The notes: generated by a model not told the origin, from the letters alone. A stretch of 64,000 bases of DNA from Agromyces mariniharenae (GCF_008122505.1 NZ_VSSB01000001.1:124001-188000); one strand, 5' to 3'; shown: positions 53,587-62,446, counted from the first letter of the stretch. A program made the numbers and translations.

Positions 53587-54801
53587 CTACCGGGCGCGCT
53601 CGTCCTCGAAGTACCGCGGACGCGCCGCGACGACCCCGGCGATCGCGGCGGGGACGATCGTCGCGAGCAGGAACAGGAGCGGCCACGTCCACCCGCCGAC
53701 GGCCTCGTGCAGGAGGCCCACCGCGAGCGGCCCGATCGCCACGATGAGGTAGCCGACCGACTGCACGAACCCCGAGAGCGCCACCGAGCCCGCGTGCGTG
53801 CGGGTGCGCAGGTTGACGAGCACGAGCGTGAGCGGGAAGAGCAGCGGGCCGTTGCCGATGAGCGCGACCCAGAGCCAGGTCGCCGTCGCCGGCGCGAGCA
53901 GCAGCCCGAGGTAGCCCGCGACGAACGACACGATCGCGATGCCCACGAGCAGCTTGACGTGGCCCCAGCGCGCCGCCACGATCGGCACGATGATGCTCGC
54001 AGGCAGCCCCATCGCGGCGAACAGCGAGAGCAGTGCACCGGCCTGGGCCGGCGTGGTGCCGGCGATGTCGTGCAGGATCGGCGGGATCCACGCGAACATC
54101 GCGTAGGCGTTGATGCCCGGGATCGTGAACAGGATCGCGAGCGCCCACGCGAGCGGCGAGCGCACCGCGTAGCGGAGCAGTCCGCGCTCCGCCTCCTCGG
54201 GCAGGTCGGCCGCCTGGTCGACGTGGGGACGCAGCATGATCGCGATCCACGGCACGAGCGACAGCACCGCCACGAAGGCCCACTCCCCGAGCGAGACGCG
54301 CCAGCCCGAGGCATCCGCCACCGGCACGGCGACGAGGGGCGGGACGAAGGTGCTCACCGACAGGGCGGTGACGTAGACCGCCGTCAGCAGGCCGACGCGA
54401 TCGGGGAAGTACCGCTTCACGAGCGGGGGCAGCAGCACGTTGCCGACGCCGATCGCCGCGAACGTGAGCGTGCTCGCCAGCACGAGCCAGAGCGCGTCGC
54501 CCGCGAGGCCGCGGCCGAGCAGGCCGACCGTCAGCGCGGCGAGCGCGACGACGAGCGTCGGCTCGAGGTCGAACCGCTTCGCGATGAGCGGCGTCAGGAT
54601 GCCGAAGATCGCATAGCAGAGCGGCGGCAGCATGCCGAGCAGCCCGACGACGGCGGGCGCGAGCGTCACGTCGCGTTCGAGGATCGTGAGGATCGGCGAG
54701 AGCGACGCCACCGCGGTGCGCAGGTTGAACGCGACGAGCACGATGCCGATGAGCGCCAGCGACCGCCCGGCCCAGAGCGGACGGGGCGCGGTCGGCTTCA
54801 C
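53587..54801 (-). CDS. MFS transporter, CynX/NimT type
   Basis: A 12-helix major facilitator of 404 aa. The start LIGIVLVAFNLRTAVASLSPIL with the Asn-Leu-Arg and the long loop between helices 6 and 7 (RPHVDQAADLPEEAERG) fit the CynX/NimT (cyanate / 2-nitroimidazole) group. The substrate is unknown. GTG 54801 was chosen because TAGACT (54809-54814) lies seven bases upstream, leaderless; GTG 54807 would add two residues. The -10 overlaps that of the divergent gene. Confidence 0.8.
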   Translation of the reverse strand: MKPTAPRPLWAGRSLALIGIVLVAFNLRTAVASLSPILTILERDVTLAPAVVGLLGMLPPLCYAIFGILTPLIAKRFDLEPTLVVALAALTVGLLGRGLAGDALWLVLASTLTFAAIGVGNVLLPPLVKRYFPDRVGLLTAVYVTALSVSTFVPPLVAVPVADASGWRVSLGEWAFVAVLSLVPWIAIMLRPHVDQAADLPEEAERGLLRYAVRSPLAWALAILFTIPGINAYAMFAWIPPILHDIAGTTPAQAGALLSLFAAMGLPASIIVPIVAARWGHVKLLVGIAIVSFVAGYLGLLLAPATATWLWVALIGNGPLLFPLTLVLVNLRTRTHAGSVALSGFVQSVGYLIVAIGPLAVGLLHEAVGGWTWPLLFLLATIVPAAIAGVVAARPRYFEDERAR

Positions 54802-54808
54802 CCACACG

Positions 54809-54818
54809 AGTCTAGGCT
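54809..54818. promoter_or_regulatory. bidirectional promoter with overlapping -10 elements
   Basis: AGTCTAGGCT holds TAGGCT on the plus strand (54813-54818) and TAGACT on the minus strand (54814-54809). The two share the TA at 54813-54814. Each lies six or seven bases before the GTG of a divergent leaderless gene. Confidence 0.6.
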
Positions 54819-54824
54819 GGAGGC

Positions 54825-55502
54825 GTGGCCGACTTCGCCCGCTACCTGCCGCTGAGCCAGCGCCCGCGCGTCGACGAGCGCGGCGTCACGAGCGACCGCC
54901 GCGAGCCCACCGCGACGGTCCTCCGCACCATTGCGACCGCCCTGCGCAGCGCCGGCGACGACGCGTGGACGGCGCACGCCGACGACGACGCGACGACGGT
55001 CGCCGAGGCCGTTGCCGAGCTCGTCGCGGGCTTCGACCGGGCGCCCGCGCGGCGCGCGCTCGAGTCGGCGCAGCACGCGCTCGGCATGGGCGGCCGCGCG
55101 CCGGCGAGCGACGTCCGGGTCGAGGGCCCCGCGGATGCCGCGGCCGCACTCGAGGCCCGGGCCGTCGCCATCGCCGAGCGCCCGCAGCCGACGCGGCTCG
55201 TCGAGCTCGACGACGCGGTCGTGGCGGCGGTGCGCATCGGCGACGCGCTCCGCTCCCCCATCGCCGTGCCCGCGCTCGCCTCGGGGGCCGTGGCCCTGCG
55301 ACGCGCCGCGGCCGCACCCACCCCGATCAAGGCGGTGATCTCGGGTCACAGCCTCCATGCGACGGATGCCGCGTGGACCATCGGGCACGGACCGGTGCTC
55401 GTCGGCACGGCCCACGAGCTCATCCGCTTCCTCGCCGGCATCGGCACGCGGGCACCGCGACCCGCACGGCAGGGCGAGCTCGGCGACGGCGCCGACGCCT
55501 GA
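54825..55502 (+). CDS. uncharacterised 225-aa protein
   Basis: I do not recognise a family. The sequence is soluble, Ala-rich, with many Asp/Arg. An N-terminal half around VLRTIATALRSAGDDAWTAHADD is helical. A more conserved-looking C-terminal half has TPIKAVISGHSLHATDAAWTIG then LVGTAHELIRFLAGIG. No Cys, signal or membrane helix. GTG 54825 has TAGGCT six bases upstream. The leaderless start and codon bias support a real gene. Confidence 0.7.
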   Translation: MADFARYLPLSQRPRVDERGVTSDRREPTATVLRTIATALRSAGDDAWTAHADDDATTVAEAVAELVAGFDRAPARRALESAQHALGMGGRAPASDVRVEGPADAAAALEARAVAIAERPQPTRLVELDDAVVAAVRIGDALRSPIAVPALASGAVALRRAAAAPTPIKAVISGHSLHATDAAWTIGHGPVLVGTAHELIRFLAGIGTRAPRPARQGELGDGADA

Positions 55503-55525
55503 CGGCCCGGCGACCGCGCCCCGCC

Positions 55526-56458
55526 TCAGTCCGCGAGGAGCTCGCGCGCGCGATCGACGTCGCCGTGCATCGTCTCGATGAGGTCGGGAATGCTCGTGAA
55601 CGCGACCATGCCGCGCAGGCGCTCGACGAACTCGACGTCGACCACGTGGTCGTAGAGGTCGAGCTCGCGGTCGAGCACGTAGGCCTCGACCTGCTTCTTC
55701 GGCACGCCCTCGAACGTCGGGTTGTCGCCCACCGAGATGGCCGCCGGGTACCGTGTGCCCGCGTCGGTGAGCCAGCCCGCGTAGACGCCGTCGGCCGGGA
55801 TCAGTCCCTCGGACTCGGGCGTGAGGTTCGCGGTCGGGAATCCGAGCTCACGGCCGCGCTTGGCGCCGTGCACGACGATGCCCGACACCGTCGGCGCGTG
55901 CCCGAGCAGGCGCGTGGCGTGGCGCACATCGCCCTCGGCGAGGAGTTCCCGGATCCAGGTCGACGACACGCGGCGGCCGTCTTCGGGCGCCACGTCGTCG
56001 ACCACCTCGACCGTGAAGCCGAACGTGTGGCCGAGGTCCTGCAGCAGCTTCACGTCGCCCGCGCCGCGCGCGCCGTAGCGGAAGTCGCGGCCGACGAGCA
56101 CGGCCTTCGCGCCGAGCGTGTCGACGAGCACGCGCTCGACGAACTCGGTGGCGGGCACCGACGCGAGCGCGCGGTCGAACGGGAGCAGCAGCGTGGCGTC
56201 GATGCCGGTCGAGCCCAGCAGCTCGAGCTTCTGCCGCACGCTCACGAGCGGGTCGGGGCACTTGTCGGGCGCGAGCAGCGCGAGGGGGTTGCGGTCGAAC
56301 GTGACGACGACCGAGCGGAGGTCGTCGGCGGCTGCGATGCGCCGGATGCGGTCGATGACCGCGCGATGGCCGTTGTGCACGCCGTCGAACTTGCCGATCG
56401 TGACGGCGCTCGGGCCGAAGCCCTCGGGCACCGCGTCGAGGCCCTTGAACGTCTTCAC
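55526..56458 (-). CDS. ribF: bifunctional riboflavin kinase / FAD synthetase
   Basis: A 310-aa RibF. The N-terminal adenylyltransferase has TIGKFDGVHNGHRAVI with the GxxHxGH-like nucleotide loop, VVVTFDRNPLALL, and VSSTWIRELLAEGDV. The C-terminal kinase has HGAKRGRELGFPTANLTP, the DGVYAGW strand, and VEAYVLDRELDLYDH. It makes FMN and FAD from riboflavin. GTG 56458 overlaps the stop of the preceding membrane-protein gene. It ends the truB operon. Confidence 0.93.
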   Translation of the reverse strand: MKTFKGLDAVPEGFGPSAVTIGKFDGVHNGHRAVIDRIRRIAAADDLRSVVVTFDRNPLALLAPDKCPDPLVSVRQKLELLGSTGIDATLLLPFDRALASVPATEFVERVLVDTLGAKAVLVGRDFRYGARGAGDVKLLQDLGHTFGFTVEVVDDVAPEDGRRVSSTWIRELLAEGDVRHATRLLGHAPTVSGIVVHGAKRGRELGFPTANLTPESEGLIPADGVYAGWLTDAGTRYPAAISVGDNPTFEGVPKKQVEAYVLDRELDLYDHVVDVEFVERLRGMVAFTSIPDLIETMHGDVDRARELLAD

Positions 56459-56940
56459 GCGGCATCCGCCCCCGAGCCGGCGGCGGACGAGGGGTCGGAC
56501 GGGGTGGCCGGGTCGGCGACCGGGCGGTGCTTCGCGAGCCACCACATGCCGAGCACGGGCAGCACGAGCGGGATGAACAGGTAGCCGCGCCCGAACCACG
56601 ACCAGACCGTGTCGTGCGGGAACAGCTCGGGGTAGACGACGCTCAGCGCGCCGATGACGATCACGCCCGTGAACTCGAACACGAGCGTCGCCCACGCGAT
56701 GCGGTACCAGCCGCGCCCCGACCGCACGAGGGCGATGGTCGCGACCACGTAGACGACCGCTGCGAGCGCGGAGAGCGCGTAGGCGAGCGGCGCCTCGTCG
56801 AACTTCGTCGCGATCTGCACGAACGAGCGGCCGACCGCGGCGAGCGCGAGCACGCCGTAGACGGCCACGAGCACGCGCCCGATGCCGCTCATCCGCCGCC
56901 CGCGATCCGCCTCGGGCCGGGCACTCCGCACGTCAGTCAT
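56455..56940 (-). CDS. four-helix membrane protein of the truB-ribF operon
   Basis: A 161-aa protein. About four hydrophobic helices (VLVAVYGVLALAAVGRSFVQ; LAYALSALAAVVYVVATIALV; IAWATLVFEFTGVIVIGALSVV; GYLFIPLVLPVLGMWWLA) and a short acidic/Ala tail. WSWFGRGYLF is distinctive. No family is recognised, but this kind of protein occurs next to ribF in Microbacteriaceae. ATG 56940 was preferred; ATG 56958 is in frame. Overlaps ribF start. Confidence 0.7.
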   Translation of the reverse strand: MTDVRSARPEADRGRRMSGIGRVLVAVYGVLALAAVGRSFVQIATKFDEAPLAYALSALAAVVYVVATIALVRSGRGWYRIAWATLVFEFTGVIVIGALSVVYPELFPHDTVWSWFGRGYLFIPLVLPVLGMWWLAKHRPVADPATPSDPSSAAGSGADAA

Positions 56941-56964
56941 GTCGTTCGATTCTCTCATTCGCGG

Positions 56965-57333
56965 CTACGCCTGCTGCACGGTCCAGATCTGCAGCATGCG
57001 GTAGACCATCACGGCGACGCTGAGCGCGGCCACGCCGAGCACGACGGTGCTCCAGCGGCTGCGCTCGAGCAACGCCCAGAACACGGCGGCCGGCGGCAGC
57101 AGCAGCGCGCCCACGAGGTACGTGTAGAACTCGAGCACGCTGCCCGTCGGCTCGTTGCCGAACAGCGGCGCGAGGAGCGCGACCACGAGCTGCACGAGCA
57201 GCAGCAGCTCCACGAGCACGAGGGCCCCGTTCGTGAGGTCGCTCGGGACGCGGCCCGCGAAGCCCAGCGTCAGGCACAGCACGCCCGCGACCACTGCGAC
57301 GCCGACCTGCACCCAGGCGAACCACTCGATCAT
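56965..57333 (-). CDS. 122-aa membrane protein
   Basis: Four predicted helices: WVQVGVAVVAGVLCLTLGFAG, LVLVELLLLVQLVVALLAPLF, FYTYLVGALLLPPAAVFWALLE and VVLGVAALSVAVMVYRML. No recognised motif. The ATG overlaps the truB stop (57330-57333), so it is translationally coupled to it. Confidence 0.7.
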   Translation of the reverse strand: MIEWFAWVQVGVAVVAGVLCLTLGFAGRVPSDLTNGALVLVELLLLVQLVVALLAPLFGNEPTGSVLEFYTYLVGALLLPPAAVFWALLERSRWSTVVLGVAALSVAVMVYRMLQIWTVQQA

Positions 57334-58238
57334 GCCGATGCCTCCTCGGCCGGGAATCCGGTGACGACCTTGAGCTCCGCACCGCGCCGCTCGACGATCG
57401 CGACGAGCCGGTCGCCGGGGTCGATCGCGGCGATCGGGGTGCCGCTCGACGCCGTCGCGAGCTCGCCGGGCGCCGTGATGCGCTTGCCGTGCCCGAGGTC
57501 GACGGCCTCCTGCGCGCTGATCGACGCAACCGGGAGCGTGCGGCGTGCGGCATCCGCCGGGCTCAGGATGACCTCAGCCACGTCGAGCCCGTCGAGCACG
57601 GATGCCTCGGCGACCCCGAACGCACCGATGCGCGTGCGGCGCAGCGCCGTGAGGTGCCCGCCGGTGCCGAGGTCGGCGCCCACGTCACGGGCGAGCGCAC
57701 GCACGTACGTGCCCGAGGAGCACGCCACTCGCACGTCGACGTCGACGTGTCCGTCGCCGGGCCGCAGCGCGAGCAGGTCGAACGCGGAGACGGTGACGGG
57801 CCGAGCCTGCAGCTCGACGGCCTCGCCGTCGCGGGCCCGCTGGTAGGCTCGCCGGCCGGCGACCTTCACGGCGCTCACGGTGCTCGGCACCTGCTCGATG
57901 TCGCCGGTCCAGGCTCGCATCGCCTCGCGCACGACCGCCTCGTCGGCGGCGGCGACGCGGTCGGCGCATGCCGCGGCGAGCGGCTCCCCCTCTGCGTCGT
58001 CGGTCGTGGTGTCCCAGCCGAGCCGCATGGTCGCGAGGTACTCCTTGTCGAGCCCGACGAGGTGGTGCAGGAGGCGCGTCGCCGACCCGACGCCGAGGAT
58101 GAGCAGGCCCGTCGCCATGGGGTCGAGGGTGCCCGCGTGCCCGACCTTGCGGGTGCCGGCCAGCCGTCGCGTGCGCGCGACGACGTCGTGGCTGGTGATT
58201 CCCTGCGGCTTGTCGACGAGGAGGATGCCGCTGTTCAC
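57330..58238 (-). CDS. truB: tRNA pseudouridine-55 synthase
   Basis: A 302-aa TruB. GILLVDKPQGITSHDVV is the N-terminal signature. The catalytic Asp is in KVGHAGTLDPMATGLLILGVG. YLATMRLGWDTTTDDAEGE and VACSSGTYVRALARDVG are the other conserved parts. It isomerises U55 in the T loop of tRNA. GTG 58238 gives VNSGIL; TAGCCT (58246-58251) is seven bases upstream, leaderless. It starts the truB-ribF unit. Confidence 0.94.
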   Translation of the reverse strand: MNSGILLVDKPQGITSHDVVARTRRLAGTRKVGHAGTLDPMATGLLILGVGSATRLLHHLVGLDKEYLATMRLGWDTTTDDAEGEPLAAACADRVAAADEAVVREAMRAWTGDIEQVPSTVSAVKVAGRRAYQRARDGEAVELQARPVTVSAFDLLALRPGDGHVDVDVRVACSSGTYVRALARDVGADLGTGGHLTALRRTRIGAFGVAEASVLDGLDVAEVILSPADAARRTLPVASISAQEAVDLGHGKRITAPGELATASSGTPIAAIDPGDRLVAIVERRGAELKVVTGFPAEEASA

Positions 58239-58295
58239 GCCGTACAGGCTAACAGCGCGGCGGGACGCGGGCGGCACCGCACCTACGCTGGGAGG

Positions 58296-59291
58296 GTGAG
58301 GATCGGCATCATCGGCGCGGGTGCGCTCGGAGGCACCTTCGCCGCGCTGCTGGCGCGCGCCGGGCACGACGTGGAGGTCACGGCACGCGGGTCGGGGCTC
58401 GAGGCGATCCGAGCCGACGGCATCCGGCTCTCGGGCGGGTACGGCGAGGTGCACGCACGGGTCGCCGCCGTCGAGGTGCTGACCGAACGGCCCGAGCTCG
58501 TGCTCCTGTGCACGAAGGCGCAGGACGCCCCGCTCGCACTCGGTCGTCACGCCGAGCTCATCGACGGCGTACCGGTCGTCGTCGTGCAGAACGGGCTCGA
58601 CGGCGTGCAGACGGCAGAGCGGTTCCTGCCGCACTCGACGTGCGTGGGCGTGCTCTCGATCATCGCCGCCAACTACACCGAGCCCGGCGTCGTGCGCGTG
58701 ACCACGACCGCCGCGAGCTACCTCGGCCGGGGCGGCGGCCCCGCCGACGACGAGAGCCGGCGCATCGCCGCGATCCTCTCCGAAGCGGTCCCCGTGATCG
58801 CGATCGAGAACTTCCGCGGCGCGCAGTGGACGAAGCTCGTCGTGAACATGCTCAACGCGGTGCCCGCGATCGTCGGCCGCAGCGTGCAGGACGTGCTGCG
58901 CGACCGCCGCCTGCGGCGCGTGGTCGCCGCGTCGATGCGCGAGACCGTGCGGGTGGGGATCGCCCGCGGCATCCGCTTCGGTTCGCTGCAGGGGCTCTCG
59001 AACGCGCGCCTGCGGCTCTTCGCCCGGGTCCCCGTGGCCATCGGGCAGGTGCTGCCGTGGATGATGGGCGTGCGCATGGGCAACGTGCCCAACCTCGGCT
59101 CGACGCAGCAGAGCGTGCGGCGCGGGCAGCCGACCGAGGTCGACCACCTCAACGGCGCCGTCGTGCGCGAGGCCATCCTGGCCGAGCTCGACGCGCCGGT
59201 GAACGAGGCGCTCACCGTGCTCGTGCACGAGGTGGAGCGGATCGGCGAGTTCCTGCCCGATGAGCGGGTGCTCGCCGAGGTGCCGCAGTGA
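58296..59291 (+). CDS. ketopantoate reductase-like (PanE/ApbA) protein
   Basis: A 331-aa protein. The N-terminal Rossmann motif is IGIIGAGALGGTFAALLARAGH. LLCTKAQDAPLAL and VVVQNGLDGVQTAERF follow. The C-terminal domain has WTKLVVNMLNAVPAIVGR (catalytic Lys and Asn) and VDHLNGAVVREA. It would reduce 2-dehydropantoate with NADPH, though other alpha-keto acids are possible. TACGCT (58284-58289) six bases before GTG 58296: leaderless. It shares an intergenic region with truB. Confidence 0.87.
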   Translation: MRIGIIGAGALGGTFAALLARAGHDVEVTARGSGLEAIRADGIRLSGGYGEVHARVAAVEVLTERPELVLLCTKAQDAPLALGRHAELIDGVPVVVVQNGLDGVQTAERFLPHSTCVGVLSIIAANYTEPGVVRVTTTAASYLGRGGGPADDESRRIAAILSEAVPVIAIENFRGAQWTKLVVNMLNAVPAIVGRSVQDVLRDRRLRRVVAASMRETVRVGIARGIRFGSLQGLSNARLRLFARVPVAIGQVLPWMMGVRMGNVPNLGSTQQSVRRGQPTEVDHLNGAVVREAILAELDAPVNEALTVLVHEVERIGEFLPDERVLAEVPQ

Positions 59292-59295
59292 GGAG

Positions 59296-59898
59296 TCAGC
59301 AGCTGTCGAGGAACCGCCGCTTCGGGTGGTCGGGGTCGCGGTCTTCGATGACGGCCGACGCCACGAGCCGCGGATCCGCCTCGGCGTAGGCGACGACGTC
59401 GGCCGGGTCGACCGGGTCGCCGTCGAGCGCGATGCGCACGTCCCAGAGGTCGGCGAGCCGCGGGCGCAGCACGAAGCGCCCGTCGAGCAGGAGGATCGCG
59501 TCGGCCGGGCCGGTGATCCACTTCGGGGCGATCCACGCATCGCGCGCGGGGTCGAAGACAGCCGTGACGAACGCCGTCGACCCGCCCATCCGGAACGGCT
59601 CGACGAGCACGCGGCGCAGCGCCGACTCGTCGAACCCGTAGCCGTAGTAGCGCTCCGGCGTGTCGTCGCCGTACTCGGCCTGCGCCGCGCGCGAGCGGTG
59701 GAAGCGCTCCATGCTCGCCCGGAACACGCGGTGGCCGCGCTCGCGGAGCACCGCCGCGAGGTCGTCGGCGAAGGCGGTCTTGCCGCTACGCAGCGGCCCG
59801 TCGATCGCGACGATCATGCGTCCGCGGCCGTAGTGCTGGAGGATCTCGTCGGCGAGCGTGCGCAGGAACGTGACGCGGGGCGTGGTGACGAGCTCCAT
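59296..59898 (-). CDS. uridine kinase-like P-loop NTPase
   Basis: A 200-aa P-loop kinase. Walker A GPLRSGKTAFADDLA at about 35-48; SMERFHRSRAAQAEYG follows with Asp/Glu replacing the usual DDFY. ILLLDGRFVLRPRLADLWD is Walker-B-like. It matches uridine-kinase-like proteins of actinobacteria; substrate unknown. TAGGCT (59905-59910) is six bases before the ATG: leaderless. Confidence 0.82.
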   Translation of the reverse strand: MELVTTPRVTFLRTLADEILQHYGRGRMIVAIDGPLRSGKTAFADDLAAVLRERGHRVFRASMERFHRSRAAQAEYGDDTPERYYGYGFDESALRRVLVEPFRMGGSTAFVTAVFDPARDAWIAPKWITGPADAILLLDGRFVLRPRLADLWDVRIALDGDPVDPADVVAYAEADPRLVASAVIEDRDPDHPKRRFLDSC

Positions 59899-59945
59899 GG
59901 CTCGAGCCTAGCCGCGCGGCATCCGGCCGGGCATAGGCTGGCTGA

Positions 59946-60836
59946 GTGCCGCGCCCGCCCTCCCCCGACCTGGCGACGGCGCTCAACGCCTGGTTCGCGG
60001 ATGCCGCGCGGCCGCTGCCGTGGCGGGCCGCCGAGGTGTCGCCGTGGGCCGTGCTCGTGAGCGAGTTCATGCTGCAGCAGACGCAGGTGGCGCGCGTCGT
60101 GCCGAAGTGGGAGGCGTGGATCCGGCGCTGGCCCACGCCCGCCGCGCTCGCGTCCGAGCCGCCGTCCGAGTCCGTGCGCGCGTGGGACCGGCTCGGCTAT
60201 CCGCGCCGCGCGCTCTGGCTGCATCGCGCCGCGGTCGAGATCGTCGAGCGGCACGGCGGCGAGGTGCCCGACGACCTCGACGCGCTCCTCGCGCTGCACG
60301 GCATCGGCCCGTACACGGCACGCGCGATCGCGGCCTTCGCGTTCGGCCGGCGGCATCCGGTGGTCGACACCAACACCCGCCGCGTCATCGCACGGGCGGT
60401 GCTCGGGCAGGCGCAGCCCGGCCCGCCGTCGACCGCGCGCGACCTCGCCGAGATGTCGGCGCTCCTGCCCGCGACGGATGCCGCGGCGCGCGTGTTCAAC
60501 GCGGCGGCGATGGAGCTCGGGGCGACGGTCTGCACCGCGCGCTCGCCCGACTGCGACGCGTGCCCCATCGCGGCATCCTGTGCCTGGCGGCTGGCCGGGT
60601 ATCCGGCATACGACGGTCCACGCAAGGCCGTGCAGGCGCGCTTCGAGGGGTCCGACCGCCAGGTGCGCGGGCTCGTGATGCGCGAGCTCCGCGCGGCCCA
60701 CCGCCCCGTCGCGCGCGACGAGCTCACGGGCCTGTGGGCGGACGCCGCGCAGCTCGACCGCGCGATCGACGGGCTCGTCGCCGACGGGCTCGCGGTGGCG
60801 GACCCGCAGGGCGGCCTCGGGCTGCCCTCGGCCTGA
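59946..60836 (+). CDS. mutY: A/G-specific adenine glycosylase
   Basis: A 296-aa HhH-GPD glycosylase. PWAVLVSEFMLQQTQVARVV carries the catalytic Glu; LHGIGPYTARAIAAFAFG is the helix-hairpin-helix, and VVDTNTRRV has the Asp. The 4Fe-4S cluster Cys are in VCTARSPDCDACPIAASC. The NUDIX-like 8-oxoG recognition domain of E. coli MutY is missing; about 70 residues of winged-helix-like sequence follow. It removes adenine opposite 8-oxoG. TAGGCT (59934-59939) six bases before GTG 59946. Confidence 0.93.
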   Translation: MPRPPSPDLATALNAWFADAARPLPWRAAEVSPWAVLVSEFMLQQTQVARVVPKWEAWIRRWPTPAALASEPPSESVRAWDRLGYPRRALWLHRAAVEIVERHGGEVPDDLDALLALHGIGPYTARAIAAFAFGRRHPVVDTNTRRVIARAVLGQAQPGPPSTARDLAEMSALLPATDAAARVFNAAAMELGATVCTARSPDCDACPIAASCAWRLAGYPAYDGPRKAVQARFEGSDRQVRGLVMRELRAAHRPVARDELTGLWADAAQLDRAIDGLVADGLAVADPQGGLGLPSA

Positions 60837-60895
60837 GGCAGGGACGGGTCGGTCGGGCGGGCCGACGGTATCGTGGGGTATGCGAGGATGCAGGG

Positions 60896-61831
60896 ATGTC
60901 CGTGACGACGCTGCCCGGGCGCCGGCCGAGCCCCGACGACCTCCTCGTGCTGCTCGCCGTCGCACGGGCGGGTCGCTACACGGCCGCCGCCACCGAGCTC
61001 GGGCTCAACCACACGACCATCGCGCGGCGGATCTCGGCGCTCGAGGATGCGCTCGGCGGACGGGTGCTGGCCCGCGGTGCCGCCGGCTGGGTGCTCACGC
61101 CGCTCGGCGAGCACGCCATCACCGCGGCCGAGGGCGTGGAGCGCGCGCTCGGCGAGCTCGCGCCCGACCGCCCGCGCCTCTCGGGCGTCGTGCGCCTGAG
61201 CGCCACCGACGGCTTCAGCGGGTTCATCGCGTCGCCGGCGATCGTCGCCGTGCGCCGCGAGCACCCCGATGTCTCCCTCGAGATCGTCTCGACCACGCGG
61301 CGCGCGGCGCAGCAGCGCGTCGGCGTCGACCTCGAGGTGGTGGTCGGCCGCCCGCACGTGCACCGCGCCGAGGCGATCCACCTCGCGGACTACGCGCTCG
61401 GGCTCTACGCGAGCCGCGACTTCCTCGCGCGCTCCGGCATCCCCGCCTCGCCGGCAGAGCTCGCCGGTGCGCCGCTCGTGTACTTCATCGAGTCGATGCT
61501 GCAGGTCGACGCCCTCGACGAGGCGCGCACGCCGACGCGCGAGATGGTCGACGCAGTGTCGAGCACGAACGTGTACGTGCACGTCGACGCCACGCGATCG
61601 GGTGCCGGGTTCGGCCTGCTGCCGGCGTTCCTCGCCGACCGGCACGACGACCTCGTGCGGCTGTTCCCCGACGAGATCGACCAGCACCTGCCGTACTGGC
61701 TCGTCTGCCGCCCCGAGGCGCTGCGGCAGCCGACGGCGCTCGCGTTCATCGAGGCGCTGCGGGCGCGCATCGCGGCCGTCGAGGACCAGCTCCTCGGACG
61801 GCCGCGCGGTGCTGCTGAGGCTGCGTTCTAG
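60896..61831 (+). CDS. LysR-family regulator
   Basis: A 311-aa LysR-type regulator. The HTH lies at 12-70 (LLVLLAVARAGRYTAAATELGLNHTTIARRISALEDALGG). The effector domain of the substrate-binding type follows (GVVRLSATDGFSGFI; VVVGRPHVHRAEAIHLADYALGLYASRDFL). His-Thr-Thr in the recognition helix is typical of the subgroup acting on small metabolites. ATG 60896 with GAGGAT six bases upstream, preceded by TG-N (extended -10). Target unknown. Confidence 0.87.
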   Translation: MSVTTLPGRRPSPDDLLVLLAVARAGRYTAAATELGLNHTTIARRISALEDALGGRVLARGAAGWVLTPLGEHAITAAEGVERALGELAPDRPRLSGVVRLSATDGFSGFIASPAIVAVRREHPDVSLEIVSTTRRAAQQRVGVDLEVVVGRPHVHRAEAIHLADYALGLYASRDFLARSGIPASPAELAGAPLVYFIESMLQVDALDEARTPTREMVDAVSSTNVYVHVDATRSGAGFGLLPAFLADRHDDLVRLFPDEIDQHLPYWLVCRPEALRQPTALAFIEALRARIAAVEDQLLGRPRGAAEAAF

Positions 61832-62334
61832 CGCGCGCCGCCGAGCTCGGCGTCGTCGCTGAGGTCGGATGCCTCGTCGTCGATCTCGCCGAGCTCGTCG
61901 AGGTCGTCCTCGGCGTCGCGCGGCTTCACGTACGGATCGGCGTCGCCCGCATAGGCGGCCGTCGACGCCAGGGCCGTGACCTCCTCGTCGCGCACACGCG
62001 CCTCGCGCAGGAGCGCCTCGATGTGCTCGGCGTTCTCGGGGATCGCGTCGGCGATGAACTCGAGCGAGGGCGTGATGCGCGCGGTGATGTTGCGCCCGAC
62101 CTCGGTGCGGAGCATCCCCGTCGCGGCCTTGAGGGCCGCCGCGGAGTCGCGACGCTCCTCGTCGGTGCCGTAGACGGTGTAGAAGATGCTCGCGTGCTGC
62201 AGGTCGCCCGTGACGCGGACGTCCGTGATCGTCACGAACCCGAGTCGCGGGTCGCGCAGCCCCTTGTCGAGCCGGCGCGCGACGATCTCCTTGATGCGGT
62301 CGGCCAGCTTCCTGGCCCGCTGCGGGTCGGCCAT
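61828..62334 (-). CDS. rbfA: ribosome-binding factor A
   Basis: A 168-aa RbfA. The KH-like fold starts ADPQRARKLADRIKEIVARRL and includes LGFVTITDVRVTGDLQHASIFYTVYG with ITPSLEFIADAIPENAEHIEALL. It acts in 30S maturation. A C-terminal acidic tail of about 45 residues (DAEDDLDELGEIDDEASDLSDD) is longer than usual. It lies downstream of infB, with a hairpin between. The stop codon shares bases with the convergent LysR gene. Confidence 0.92.
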   Translation of the reverse strand: MADPQRARKLADRIKEIVARRLDKGLRDPRLGFVTITDVRVTGDLQHASIFYTVYGTDEERRDSAAALKAATGMLRTEVGRNITARITPSLEFIADAIPENAEHIEALLREARVRDEEVTALASTAAYAGDADPYVKPRDAEDDLDELGEIDDEASDLSDDAELGGAR

Positions 62335-62404
62335 GATGTAACTCCTTTCGTGGCAAGGTCGCGACGGCTTCGCCGCCGTGACCGCCTCGATGTGAATCGG
62401 GGTA

Positions 62405-62446
62405 GGGGCCCCCGTTCTTCACCCGAAGGGAAGATCCGGGAGCCCC
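62405..62446 (-). terminator. hairpin between infB and rbfA
   Basis: GGGGCCCCCG and CGGGAGCCCC form the outer stem with one mismatch; TCTTC/GAAGA extends it. It lies 14 bp after the infB stop and before rbfA, so it may be an attenuator reducing rbfA expression, or simply a terminator. Confidence 0.55.
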
